Assembly (NCBI RefSeq): GCF_001202025.1
Contig: NZ_LGHS01000046.1
Span: forward strand, 62,001 to 126,000
Length of the DNA stretch: 64,000 nucleotides
Direction of reading: 5' to 3'
Origin: Pseudorhodobacter aquimaris
Lineage (GTDB): Bacteria > Pseudomonadota > Alphaproteobacteria > Rhodobacterales > Rhodobacteraceae
In this document: piece after piece, positions 8,145-16,999 of the stretch
Position numbering within the stretch: position 1 is the first letter of the stretch
How the letters are laid out: each line of letters opens with the position of its first letter
Made by a program: the position numbers and the translations under genes
Notes under the pieces: generated by a model
Told to the model about the DNA's origin: nothing
The model's database searches: none
Seen by the model: only the letters and a program-made list of their open reading frames with translations

Positions 8145-8661
8145 TGGGGATCACTTCTTTCGCCATGCGATCCACCTTAACAACCGGTCCAAATTTCAGC
8201 GACCACCTCTGACTGATCCGGCCTGCGCCCTTTATACCAAAGACCTGCAGAGTGCCGAGACACAGCTTTATCGATGCCTATCTGCTTGTTGAGCAGTATT
8301 TTCCGGTTGGTTAGAAGCAGCCTCAGCCTTGCAATGACTTCGATTTGATATGGACTTTGGAGCATCCGTCGACGCGCATCGCCGCAGCGATAGTGCGGGC
8401 ATCGTTTTTGATCCGTCATCACCGGTATAATCTTCGTAAAGGCGCGATGCTTGCGCGGGTCGGCGCGAATAGCGTTCAGGCCTCCTTCGCGTATGGTCAG
8501 GCTCTCATTCTGAATAAGGGATCAGTGGGGGCAGTCATTATCTATGGCGCGCATCAGAACATGATTAACCGCAGTCTTGTCTATCCATTCATCATTTAGA
8601 AAATGGCAGACTTTGCTGATATTGCCGGTCCAAAAATCGGCCGCATAAATACTTGAGTATT
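8145..8661. mobile_element. Degraded insertion-sequence flank, no gene
   Basis: About 500 bases beyond the OrfA start with no supported coding frame. The stretch just before the ATG probably contains the IS left end, but I cannot identify a terminal inverted repeat by eye. Confidence 0.3.
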
Positions 8662-8675
8662 TTGATCAAGATCAA
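8662..8675. promoter_or_regulatory. Perfect FNR/FnrL-type box
   Basis: TTGATCAAGATCAA matches the FNR consensus TTGAT-N4-ATCAA at every fixed base. It lies 241 bases before the copper-receptor gene, in the same direction as the receptor-ABC-NnrS cluster. FNR/FnrL/Dnr proteins bind such sites when oxygen is low. Its presence before an nnrS-containing operon is consistent with anaerobic or denitrification control; the long leader to the first ATG is unusual. Confidence 0.7.
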
Positions 8676-8916
8676 ATTACGATGCCTTGGTTCCTGTTAA
8701 GTGTATCGCAGGATTCGATAGAAGGGCATTGTTCGGCCAAACCATTGGAAGCAAGTCTGGTTGTTTTACGCCTCGTCTGACGTTGCGTACATCTGGATGA
8801 AGGGAGGGCAGAGCAGCCAAGCCAGCAGGGAGGCCACACCGCCCGAGCTAGCCAGCACAAACCGAGATTTCGGGCCGATAACGCGGGCCTGCTAGCGCTG
8901 GAGACGGGCAATAATA
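8676..8916 (+). other. Long leader between FNR box and receptor gene
   Basis: No coding frame is supported. No T-box or riboswitch signature was recognised. A weak purine-rich stretch (CTGGAGACGGGC) lies shortly before the ATG at 8917. Confidence 0.4.
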
Positions 8917-10917
8917 ATGACCAAGCAAACCACCAATAGAGCAGGCTGCGTCAAGGCGCGCCTTGGTAGGACACTTATATTAACCATGGCATTTTCCCTT
9001 TGTGGCACGGCTATACTGGCGCAAACTGCCAGAGAGCCAAGCGATGCCGTAGCTGAGACAGCCACGATGACCGCCAAGCAGAAAAAACAGCAGCAGATGC
9101 GTAAGATGCAGGCGCAGATGGCGGCGAAAAAGCGCAATGCCACACCGCGCACTACGCCAATTTATAATCCCGCGGGCGGGTTTCAGGGCCACAACCTAAA
9201 ACGCGCCGATACCGCGACCTGTCTGCAGTGGCGCGGCGGCCCACAGGGCACTTTGATGCCGATGGGCATGACACCGTCGCCGGTGCCGGTGCAAGGCACC
9301 CATGGCGTTGTTGGGCTGTCCTATAACGCGGGTTGCGAACGTGCTGAAGCCTTTGCCAACGTTTCGACCCGTGTCGATAATTTTTTTCTTCGCGGCACGA
9401 TCTATTCTGAATCGCTCGGCAGTTACGACACGCCTGCCGGCGCAGCGGTCAATCAGGGCAGCGGCCGGCTTTCTTATGCTTTGGGGGCCGGTTATGTGGC
9501 CCCTGACGGCTCATATCTGACATTTGACGCGCGGCAGATGCGTCGCGACGAGATCCGGTTTCCCGGTGCCTCGGCCGATACAAGACAATTCGACGTTAAC
9601 AGTTACGACCTTGCGGGAAAGCTGATGTTGAACAGCCCGGGTCTGAAATCGCTCAGCTTCACGGGGAACTGGTCGGAAATGGACCGGACCAACGACAATT
9701 TCACCTATCGTACAGTTGCATCCCCGCCGACCGAGGTGCGCTTGCACCGTGAAACTGCCGATGCCCGCGTTGCGCTTGATGGTGGCGACAATGCGGTTTC
9801 ATGGGCGTTGGGGTTTGAATACAGCTTGGATCGGCGTGATGGGACCCGCTATCAAGGCGCGTCGCTTGTTGCACAATCGCCCAATTTTGCCGATGCCGAG
9901 GTATCCAGCTATGCATTTACTGCTGATGGTATCTGGGCCTTGGCGCAGGATCGGCGGATCAAAGCGGGGCTGCAACTTGATTATGTTGAGGCTTCGCTTG
10001 GCGGGATCGACCGGACCGGGCTTTTTACTGGCGGCGCAGCTACACCAACTCCGCGTCAGTTGTTTGCCGCGACCTATGGCTACACTGGCGACGGCACAAG
10101 CAGCGAAATCAACCCGAGCGCTTACTTGCGTTATGAACAAGATCTGGATCTGCAACAGGGCAAAGGGCAGTATTTCGCCGGGCTTTCGTACAAAAGCCGA
10201 ACTGCCTCACCATTCGAGCGTTATTTCACATCTTTCACCTCCACTTCGTCACCCGCTGTTTTGAACAGTTGGATCAGCAACCCTGATCTCGACCCTGAGC
10301 GCCATCTGATGATGGAGACAGGCGCGGGCATCCGAGGTGGTGCCTGGACATTGGCGGGGAGAGGGTATGCAGATTACGTCAAAGACTACATCCTCTGGGA
10401 TCGGGCGCGCGGACAGTCTGGTGTTGCACGAAGCGACGGCGCCAACATATTCCGCAATGTTGATGCTTTTATTGCCGGGATTGAAGCTTCAGCCAAATAT
10501 GAGTTCGGCAATGGATACTGGGCGGGCGCCGACCTGTGGCTGACACATGGCCAGAACACAACCGACGACCGCGCCATTGGCCAGATCGCCCCCGCAGAGG
10601 CTGCGCTCAAGCTTGGATGGAGCAAGGATAAATGGTCGGTTCAGGCCGATCTCCATTTGGTGGCCGCGTCAAGCAGGCTTGACGATGACATAACGACCGG
10701 TTCAGGCGTTGATGGTCTGTCCAGTGGCTATGGTGTTCTTGACCTTGAGGCGACATGGAAACCCAAGCCCAATGTGGCCATCCGTTTCGGCGCCGATAAC
10801 GTGCTCGACAAGGTGTACACGCCGCTCATCGAACGCCGCGACCTCAATGATCCGTTCTATGCCAATCTGGTTGCGCCCGGCCGTTCAGTTTGGGTCATGG
10901 CAACAATGCAGTTTTGA
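8917..10917 (+). CDS. OprC/NosA-type TonB-dependent copper receptor (atypical N-terminus)
   Basis: 666 residues. The C-terminal two thirds match TonB-dependent copper receptors: N-P-D-L-D-P-E-R-H, D-Y-I-L-W-D-R-A-R-G-Q, F-R-N-V-D-A, S-G-Y-G-V-L-D-L, and a terminal W-V-M-A-T-M-Q-F beta-signal. The N-terminus is odd. After a signal peptide (to about residue 36) comes a Lys/Gln/Met-rich linker (residues 50-73) and a segment with Cys, three Met and His (L-M-P-M-G-M). Barrel-like strands follow, with no recognisable plug signature. OprC/NosA relatives import copper across the outer membrane, and NosA supports N2O reductase. The neighbours are an ABC transporter and NnrS. Confidence 0.75.
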   Translation: MTKQTTNRAGCVKARLGRTLILTMAFSLCGTAILAQTAREPSDAVAETATMTAKQKKQQQMRKMQAQMAAKKRNATPRTTPIYNPAGGFQGHNLKRADTATCLQWRGGPQGTLMPMGMTPSPVPVQGTHGVVGLSYNAGCERAEAFANVSTRVDNFFLRGTIYSESLGSYDTPAGAAVNQGSGRLSYALGAGYVAPDGSYLTFDARQMRRDEIRFPGASADTRQFDVNSYDLAGKLMLNSPGLKSLSFTGNWSEMDRTNDNFTYRTVASPPTEVRLHRETADARVALDGGDNAVSWALGFEYSLDRRDGTRYQGASLVAQSPNFADAEVSSYAFTADGIWALAQDRRIKAGLQLDYVEASLGGIDRTGLFTGGAATPTPRQLFAATYGYTGDGTSSEINPSAYLRYEQDLDLQQGKGQYFAGLSYKSRTASPFERYFTSFTSTSSPAVLNSWISNPDLDPERHLMMETGAGIRGGAWTLAGRGYADYVKDYILWDRARGQSGVARSDGANIFRNVDAFIAGIEASAKYEFGNGYWAGADLWLTHGQNTTDDRAIGQIAPAEAALKLGWSKDKWSVQADLHLVAASSRLDDDITTGSGVDGLSSGYGVLDLEATWKPKPNVAIRFGADNVLDKVYTPLIERRDLNDPFYANLVAPGRSVWVMATMQF

Positions 10918-10962
10918 TTTTTCCTGAGCCAAACCCAGCCGGGAACTTACAAGGAGAACGAT

Positions 10963-11043
10963 ATGAACCTGAACCTTATGAAGTGCATCTGCCTCGCCGC
11001 GTTTCTGTCGGCCCCTATTCTGGCCCTTGGCAAAGCGGATTAG
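10963..11043 (+). CDS. 26-residue hydrophobic leader-like peptide
   Basis: A tiny frame with an excellent ribosome site (AAGGAGAACGAT) encodes M-N-L-N-L-M-K-C-I-C, then L-A-A-F-L-S-A-P-I-L-A-L-G-K-A-D. It looks like a bare signal peptide with two Cys. It could be a coupling leader for the next gene, a small exported peptide, or the start of a gene truncated by its TAG. No homology continues after the stop in this frame. Confidence 0.45.
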   Translation: MNLNLMKCICLAAFLSAPILALGKAD

Positions 11044-11056
11044 GGGCGCGTAACAA

Positions 11057-11464
11057 GTGGCAAAGTCGAAATCACTCCTAATCCATCTGGGCATTCTCGT
11101 CCTGCTTTGCGCGGCGGCGATTGCGCTGGCGACATGGCGTGGCGGGCTCTGGCCGTTTGAGCTGCGCTACTCGGTATTGGTGGCCGGGGCGGGGCTTGTG
11201 CTGTTGGTGCATGGATGGGGGTTGGTCTGGCTGGCACCTGTTGTGCTGGCAGCTTTGGTGAGGCCGCTTTCTGCGCGCATCGCGCTTTGGCCATTGGGGG
11301 TCTTGGGCTTTGTCGCGTTGCATTGGGCGTTTGGCCCGGGGCGCGGTTTTGCACCACTGAACGCACTGACATTCTTTGGCGGGGTAATTCTGTATCTCGC
11401 ACCCGTTGCACTGGCGCTGGTCGTTGGCTCAGCGGTTGGCACAGTTGCCCGCAAGACCTCATAG
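11057..11464 (+). CDS. Small integral membrane protein, unknown
   Basis: 135 residues from a GTG, with about four hydrophobic segments and almost no charged residues between them. I do not recognise a family. It lies between the copper-receptor gene and the ABC-transporter genes on the same strand. It is probably an accessory inner-membrane protein of this uptake system, by context only. Confidence 0.6.
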   Translation: MAKSKSLLIHLGILVLLCAAAIALATWRGGLWPFELRYSVLVAGAGLVLLVHGWGLVWLAPVVLAALVRPLSARIALWPLGVLGFVALHWAFGPGRGFAPLNALTFFGGVILYLAPVALALVVGSAVGTVARKTS

Positions 11465-11509
11465 GCAAACGCAGGCCAAGCCTGCTTCGCAAACGTAAAG
11501 GACTAACTC

Positions 11510-12502
11510 ATGACTTGTTTCCACCTGACACGCCGTAGCATCCTCGCAGGTGCCGCCGCCAGCCTTGCCCTTCCCGCCATTGCGCGCGCGAATATAGGAA
11601 GAATCGAAGCTCTGGGTCTTTGGGGGCCACCTGCCGGGCCCTCAATCACACTGTCGCACGCCGTCGCACAAGACATGTTCAAAGGCATCGCGACAGAGGC
11701 GACGATGAACGCCTGGCGCACACCTGACGAATTGCGGGCCGGGCTGACCTCGGGGCAGATGCTTCTGTCTGTGGTTCCGATCCAGGCGGCGGCTCGGCTC
11801 TACAACAAGGGTTTTCCGATCCGCTTGGCGAACGTCATGACCAACGGGTTGCTTTACATCCTGACAGGCAACGATAGCATCAACAGCATCTCTGACCTGA
11901 AGGGCAAGCATGTGGCTGTGCCGTTTCGTGGCGACGTGCCCGAGATCATCTTTGGCCAGCTTCTGACCCATCATGGCATTGAGGCTGAAGCTGACATCAA
12001 GCTGACCTATGCAGGCACCCCGATCGAGGCGATGCAACTCTTGTTGGCGGGCCGGGTCGATGCGGCGCTGACAGCGGAACCTGCCAGCACAGCCGGGATC
12101 ACCATGGCCAAACAGGCCGGCAAGGCGCTGCGCCGCGCGATCAACCTGCAAGAGGCGTTCGGCGAGATGACCGCCGGCTCTGCCGCTTTGCCACAAGCCG
12201 GGTTGGCAGTGATGCAGGGTTTTCTGGACAGCCACGGTGATGCACTGCCTGCTATCCTTGATGTGATCGCAGCCGCAACTGCCGAGGTGCTCGCCGATCC
12301 GGCGGCGGCCAATCTTTCCATCGCAACAAAACAGCTGGGGATGCCTGCGCCGCTTTTGGCCGGCTCTATCCCGCATTCAAACCTTGTTGCCCGCCCCGCG
12401 GTCGAGGCGCGTGGCGATGTGGAACAAATGCTGACGGCCATGGGCGCACCTGATTTTGCCAATCTAGGCGGGGGCTTGCCGAATGATGGCTTCTATCTCT
12501 GA
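11510..12502 (+). CDS. ABC transporter substrate-binding protein (NMT1/TauA-like)
   Basis: 330 residues with a twin-arginine type signal (T-R-R-S-I-L-A-G) and an Ala-rich cleavage region (A-I-A-R-A). The body has the periplasmic-binding fold landmarks of the TauA/SsuA/NMT1 group: D-L-K-G-K-H-V-A-V-P near residue 130 and A-G-R-V-D-A-A-L-T-A-E-P. Such proteins usually bind sulfonates, thiamine precursors or other small organics; in this setting an unknown metallophore or copper complex is a possible ligand. A good ribosome site (AAAGGACTAACTC) precedes the ATG. Confidence 0.8.
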   Translation: MTCFHLTRRSILAGAAASLALPAIARANIGRIEALGLWGPPAGPSITLSHAVAQDMFKGIATEATMNAWRTPDELRAGLTSGQMLLSVVPIQAAARLYNKGFPIRLANVMTNGLLYILTGNDSINSISDLKGKHVAVPFRGDVPEIIFGQLLTHHGIEAEADIKLTYAGTPIEAMQLLLAGRVDAALTAEPASTAGITMAKQAGKALRRAINLQEAFGEMTAGSAALPQAGLAVMQGFLDSHGDALPAILDVIAAATAEVLADPAAANLSIATKQLGMPAPLLAGSIPHSNLVARPAVEARGDVEQMLTAMGAPDFANLGGGLPNDGFYL

Positions 12503-12605
12503 GCGCGGCAACACTTCTGGCCGCCTGCATTGCGGGCGGACTTGCCTCACTTGTCGTACGAAACTGGCCACGGTACTGACGATCTAATCTAAGGAAAATG
12601 GCAAT

Positions 12606-13403
12606 ATGACACGCGCACACCGTATATTGGAATTTCTCTGGTCTGGCTGGTCCGGTCTGGCGGCGCTTTGCTTGCTGGCAGCTGTCTGGCAGGCTGGGCA
12701 CGAGGCTTACGGGCCTTTTATCCTCACCTCGCCTCTGGAAACGATACAAGCCATCGGCGTGCTGGCCAGCAGCCGTGAGGCCTGGGAAATCGCGGCGCTG
12801 ACACTGCAACGCGCGGTCAGCGGTTTTGCCTTGGTGGCGCTTGCAGGTACGGCACTTGGCGTCGCTGGCGGCTATTCGCCGGCCACAATGCGGTTGGTCA
12901 CACCGCTTATCACCGTGCTGATGGGGGTGCCGCCCATTGCCTGGATCGTCTTGGCGATGATCTGGTTTGGCGGTTCGGATGCCACGGTGCGGGTCGTGAT
13001 CGTGATCTCGGCGCTGCCCACCGTTTTTATGGGGGCGGCACGAGGGATTACCACGCGTGACCCTGTGCTTGACAAGATGTCGGAAGCGTTCGGCGCAGGG
13101 GCGGTGCGGCGGTTCTTCGGCATCGGGCTTAGGCAGACAACAACCACGCTCTTCCCGGCTTTTGCATTGGCACTGGGCACCTCGTTCAAAGTCGCAGTGA
13201 TGGCCGAGCTTTTGTCCAACGCGGGCGGCATTGGCGGCGCGCTGGCAATGGCGCGGATGAACCTTGATATCGCGCAGGCGCTGGCCTGGGTGAGCATTGC
13301 TGTGATCCTGCTGATCATGGTCGAATACACACTTGTCCAACCGGTCAAATCCGAAATTGACCGGTGGCGTCACGCGGCACAGCCATGGGGGGTCAAGCGA
13401 TGA
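12606..13403 (+). CDS. ABC transporter permease (TauC/SsuC-like)
   Basis: 265 residues, about six membrane helices, and the binding-protein-dependent permease loop E-A-F-G-A-G-A-V-R-R-F-F-G-I that docks the ATPase. Its stop overlaps the ATPase start (ATGA), so the two are coupled. It pairs with the substrate-binding protein at 11510 and the ATPase at 13400. The 100-base gap before it holds no clear gene. Confidence 0.85.
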   Translation: MTRAHRILEFLWSGWSGLAALCLLAAVWQAGHEAYGPFILTSPLETIQAIGVLASSREAWEIAALTLQRAVSGFALVALAGTALGVAGGYSPATMRLVTPLITVLMGVPPIAWIVLAMIWFGGSDATVRVVIVISALPTVFMGAARGITTRDPVLDKMSEAFGAGAVRRFFGIGLRQTTTTLFPAFALALGTSFKVAVMAELLSNAGGIGGALAMARMNLDIAQALAWVSIAVILLIMVEYTLVQPVKSEIDRWRHAAQPWGVKR

Positions 13404-14149
13404 ACGTGTTGGAACTTTCGAACGTTGGCCATGCTTATCTGGGCCGCACCATCCTGGAGGGCATCAACCTGCGCGTCGCCCCCGGTGAGATTGTTGCGCT
13501 TGTTGGTCCTTCCGGGTGCGGGAAATCCACCTTGGCCCACATCGCGGCGGGTCTGACCGCGGCGCGTTCGGGCCACATTACACGCGGCTATGCCCGCCAC
13601 GCGATGATCTTTCAGGATTCCGCATTGATGCCTTGGGCGACGGCGGCAGGCAATATCGACTATGCGCTGCGGCTGTCAGGTGCAAAACGGCGCGACCGGC
13701 ATGCGCGGCTGGTCGCGGTCGCGGACCATGTGGCGCTGACGTCCGAGGATCTGGCGAAATACCCTATTGAGCTGTCTGGCGGGATGCGTCAGCGCGTGGC
13801 CATCGCCCGCGCCCTCGCCATCCAGCCGGATTTCATGTATTTTGATGAGCCGTTCACGGCGCTTGATGTTGCGCTCAGACGCAGAATGCAGGATCTGGTG
13901 ATCGAAACCTGCGCCGATGGAAACCTCTCGGGTCTTTTCATCACCCATGATCTGAATGAGGCCGCCCGTATTGCACATAGGGTTGCCATTCTGGACACGC
14001 GTGGCAACGGTATTCTTGGTCATCGCAGCCCACCCGGCAGCCCACGCACGCGAACGGATACGCAGGTTTTTGATTGGGTGCAGAACGCGTTGCAGGGTGA
14101 CCCGATCTTTCGCCATATCCACGATGTTGATGAAAGGCAGATCGCATGA
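13400..14149 (+). CDS. ABC transporter ATP-binding protein (TauB/SsuB-like)
   Basis: 249 residues with Walker A G-P-S-G-C-G-K-S-T, signature L-S-G-G-M-R-Q-R, Walker B F-M-Y-F-D-E-P-F and the H-loop I-T-H-D-L. I took the ATG at 13400, in the ATGA overlap with the permease, rather than one at 13364 inside it. Its own stop overlaps the nnrS start by four bases, so transporter and NnrS are made from one message. Confidence 0.9.
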   Translation: MNVLELSNVGHAYLGRTILEGINLRVAPGEIVALVGPSGCGKSTLAHIAAGLTAARSGHITRGYARHAMIFQDSALMPWATAAGNIDYALRLSGAKRRDRHARLVAVADHVALTSEDLAKYPIELSGGMRQRVAIARALAIQPDFMYFDEPFTALDVALRRRMQDLVIETCADGNLSGLFITHDLNEAARIAHRVAILDTRGNGILGHRSPPGSPRTRTDTQVFDWVQNALQGDPIFRHIHDVDERQIA

Positions 14150-15414
14150 CATATCCTTCGGCAGCCACGCGGCCATTTGACGCCAAGCTCCCCAATCGGA
14201 TTACGGACCTTTCGCACGAGGGGTTCCGTTTGTTCTTTCCAATCTCGGCGCTCTATCTCGCGCTGTTTCCGTTGCTTTGGGTGCTGGCGTGGGATTTCGA
14301 CTTGCCACTGGCGCGTACAGTGCCACCCGCGCTCTGGCATGCGCATGAAATGCTGATCGGCGGTTTTGGCGCGGCGCTTTTGGGGTTCATTACCACCGCA
14401 GCACCCGAATGGACCGACACCGAACCACCACGCGGTCGTCCGCTTTGGGCGCTGGCGGGGCTTTGGGCCATTGGCCGGATCGTGGGCCTGTTGGGCTGGG
14501 ACGGGTTGGGCCTGTTGGGGGCGGTGGCCGATCTGGGCTGGATGGTGGCCCTGCCGGTCTGGCTTTTGTGGTCGTCGTGGCAAAAGCGCACCGACCGGCT
14601 GTTGCCCTTTGTCTTCTGGATCCTTGTGCTGATCTGTTGCACCGCAACCGCGCGCGCGGGCTTTGTTCTGGGTAAGCTTGAGATGGCAACGCAGGCTATT
14701 CACCTTGCAGGCTTTGCTTTCCTTGGCCTTTTGGGATTGGCCCTGTCGCGCATCACCGTGCCTGTCACCAACCAGATTCTTGACCCGAGCGAGCGTACCT
14801 CTCCCTTCCGACCCCACCCCGGACGTAAGAACCTTGCGCCGGGGCTGGTTCTGGTGGCGATGGCAGGCGATGTGGCAGGGCTTAGTCCGGCTGTCACGGC
14901 CTATCTTTTTCTGGCCGCTGGTGCCGCTTTCATGGACCGTGTGGCCGAGGCGTTCATCGGGCGCGCTGCACTACGCGCGGAAATCCTGATGTTGGCGGGA
15001 TCCAGCCTACTGGCAGGCATCGGGCTTTTGATGGTTGGAGCGGCGCGACTTGAGGCGCCTTGGTCCGAGGTGGCGGGGCTGCATGTGGCGTTGATGGGCG
15101 GGCTGGGGCTGGGTGTTTTAGCGGTTTTCTGCATCGCGGGCCTTTTGCACAGCGGTCGCAGTTTGGGCGTGCCTGCGGTGGCACGCGCGGGTGCTGTGAT
15201 TATGGTGGCGGCGGTTGCGCTAAGGGTGCTACCCGATCTGGGCATCGACCTGCCGGGGCCGCTGCATGCGCTGGCGTCACTGGCGTGGGGTGCCGGTTTT
15301 CTCATGTGGCTATGGACCTTCTGGCCCTTCCTGTCTGTGGTAGAAGAGGAGGACGCAAAAAATTCAATCACGCCCGATCTTAAAGCGCCCATTGTAACTG
15401 ATAAGGCCGCATAG
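14146..15414 (+). CDS. nnrS: NnrS family haem/copper membrane protein
   Basis: 422 residues with about twelve membrane helices. The family-typical block W-H-A-H-E-M-L-I-G-G-F-G, then A-P-E-W-T and R-G-R-P-L-W-A-L-A-G-L-W, lies at residues 64-110. NnrS was described in Rhodobacter as a haem- and copper-containing membrane protein linked to nitric-oxide metabolism and denitrification. Its translational coupling to the ABC ATPase is notable: it suggests the imported compound or metal serves the same response. The upstream FNR box fits that role. Confidence 0.88.
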   Translation: MTYPSAATRPFDAKLPNRITDLSHEGFRLFFPISALYLALFPLLWVLAWDFDLPLARTVPPALWHAHEMLIGGFGAALLGFITTAAPEWTDTEPPRGRPLWALAGLWAIGRIVGLLGWDGLGLLGAVADLGWMVALPVWLLWSSWQKRTDRLLPFVFWILVLICCTATARAGFVLGKLEMATQAIHLAGFAFLGLLGLALSRITVPVTNQILDPSERTSPFRPHPGRKNLAPGLVLVAMAGDVAGLSPAVTAYLFLAAGAAFMDRVAEAFIGRAALRAEILMLAGSSLLAGIGLLMVGAARLEAPWSEVAGLHVALMGGLGLGVLAVFCIAGLLHSGRSLGVPAVARAGAVIMVAAVALRVLPDLGIDLPGPLHALASLAWGAGFLMWLWTFWPFLSVVEEEDAKNSITPDLKAPIVTDKAA

Positions 15415-15503
15415 CGCCGGAAATGACAAGGCAGTCGCGTTGATCTGGCCTGATCGGTCGAGGGCGTTTTCTGAACGCGAAAAGGTGGATTGATAATAAT
15501 GGT

Positions 15504-16205
15504 TCAGGCGACTGCGATGATCGAATAGTCTGGCGTGCCGTCCCAAACCAGATCCCAGGACGCGCCCGGGCGGACATTCTGGATGGCGCGGGGCTCAAAA
15601 CACACGAGGCAGTTACCGCCCGGCGTCGGCGCGCGGACCGATGGATAGATCAAACCGCGTGAGCCTTTACGCTGCAGGTGGTGGGCAAGGCTTTGGCCCT
15701 CGGGATATCCGACATCGGGATTGGCACCCAGTGCCGGATGATCTGGTTCGTCGGTAATATCATCAAAAACCCCGATGAAGTCGGCCAGCAACTCGACATA
15801 GCGGGTGTTATCTTCAAAGCAGCCCGTGTAGCCAAGCTCTCGCGTCCTGTGCCACGCCACTTCACTTACGGAGACCATGACGTTCCAGGCACAATACCAC
15901 GCACCACGATTGCCGGAGTTGAAGCGGTTCCCACCCGCCCGCGTGTAGGTGAAGGCCGCATTAACGTGGCTCTCGCCATAAATACGCAGGTCTTGACTTC
16001 GCCGCTGCCAGGCAAGCTCGCGCGGATCCAGATGTGGGTTCCGACCCCGCTCAGCCTGAAGACGCCCACTGGTCAAACCTTCGATCTGGGCGAGGATTTC
16101 AAGTTGATCATCCGTATCGACCAGACCCCGCAGCGCGGGTGGCTTGTGATACGTTGCGGGCAAGAGCCGAACGAGACCGCGATCAGAAATCTCGGTTTGT
16201 TTCAT
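15504..16205 (-). CDS. RES-domain toxin
   Basis: 233 residues with the RES family layout: an Arg early (R-L-L-P-A-T-Y-H), a Glu in Y-G-E-S-H-V-N-A-A-F, and a Ser near the C-terminus (Y-P-S-V-R). RES toxins such as MbcT, ParT and Res deplete or use NAD+. Its start overlaps the upstream antitoxin stop (ATGA), the usual arrangement with the antitoxin first. Confidence 0.82.
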   Translation of the reverse strand: MKQTEISDRGLVRLLPATYHKPPALRGLVDTDDQLEILAQIEGLTSGRLQAERGRNPHLDPRELAWQRRSQDLRIYGESHVNAAFTYTRAGGNRFNSGNRGAWYCAWNVMVSVSEVAWHRTRELGYTGCFEDNTRYVELLADFIGVFDDITDEPDHPALGANPDVGYPEGQSLAHHLQRKGSRGLIYPSVRAPTPGGNCLVCFEPRAIQNVRPGASWDLVWDGTPDYSIIAVA

Positions 16206-16591
16206 GCGCCACCGCGCAGGGCGTCGAGATAAGTCCGAATGACAAGGATCTGGGGCAAGCCGCCCTCGATTGCTGTCTCAACGGGACGTTGGCCACCGAA
16301 CAAGGGGCCCGCGTTCGGCCGCGTAAACCAGCTTCTCGCGAGGGGTTCGGAAAAATAGAGCTCGAGCGACTTATAGATGCCGATCACCGCGCTGAGGCGC
16401 AGAAGCTGATCCTTGGTCAGTTCTCCCGCAAAATCGGGCTTCTTGGCGCGTTTCCATGTGCTGTCGGACATATCCGCAAGGCCTGCAGCATCCTTCAGGC
16501 TGAGGGCCCAAGCATCGACAATGCGCGCATAAGCTTTGAGCGCAACGGCGTTGATCTGAGCGGGTTCGCAGGTCTTGGCGACAACTTGCAT
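16202..16591 (-). CDS. Xre/MbcA/ParS-type antitoxin
   Basis: 129 residues from an ATG preceded by AAGGAGA. It has a helix-turn-helix-like N-terminus (D-A-A-G-L-A-D-M-S-D-S-T-W-K-R) and the DUF2384-type C-terminal domain with the G-G-Q-R-P-V-E-T-A-I-E-G-G segment that plugs the toxin. It neutralises the RES protein and probably represses its own promoter. An upstream in-frame ATG would add 18 residues but lacks a good ribosome site. Confidence 0.85.
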   Translation of the reverse strand: MQVVAKTCEPAQINAVALKAYARIVDAWALSLKDAAGLADMSDSTWKRAKKPDFAGELTKDQLLRLSAVIGIYKSLELYFSEPLARSWFTRPNAGPLFGGQRPVETAIEGGLPQILVIRTYLDALRGGA

Positions 16592-16999
16592 CGAGGGTCT
16601 CCTTTGCATCAATAATAGCTCATATGGACTGAATGTAAAGATCATATGAACTTACTGGGCGCACAAGCAGACAGCAGGGCACTGGCTCGTTTTATCGTCA
16701 TCCGAACCGGCGCCCTGCGTCAGAGATGATCGCGAAAGATCAGACCGGGCTAGGGCCGTCTTGCGGCCTCAGCGTTGCGTATTGGCGCAACTGACGGTGC
16801 AGTTCTGATCCACCGAATGCCACGGAATTCTCTTTTCAGCAGAGGTGATCGGTGCGCCTTGAGGTGCGACAATAGCGGCCATGTTCCGGGCCATACTCTT
16901 GCTGGTGCGTCGCACCATCGTAACTCATTGGGATTGAGCAAGATAACGCCGCTTAACACAGGCTGAAAAGTGAAAACCAAAGGGGTCTGACCCTTGGGG
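16592..16999. other. Intergenic region, no supported gene
   Basis: About 400 bases between the toxin-antitoxin promoter and the MBL-fold gene end. Short open frames exist on both strands but none has a good ribosome site or a family I know. The antitoxin promoter and operator are expected near 16600-16650. Confidence 0.4.

Noticed and set aside
9060-9135. Lys/Gln/Met-rich stretch of the receptor as a simple-sequence repeat
   Set aside because: The codons vary and no DNA repeat unit is present; it is a low-complexity protein linker.
12499-12579. Hydrophobic frame between the substrate-binding and permease genes
   Set aside because: It reads S-A-A-T-L-L-A-A-C-I-A-G-G-L but has only a CTG start within the previous gene's end and no ribosome site.
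12366-13373. Open frame of 335 codons on the minus strand
   Set aside because: It is antisense to the permease and the end of the substrate-binding gene; the composition is Arg/His/Pro-rich as expected from a shadow frame.
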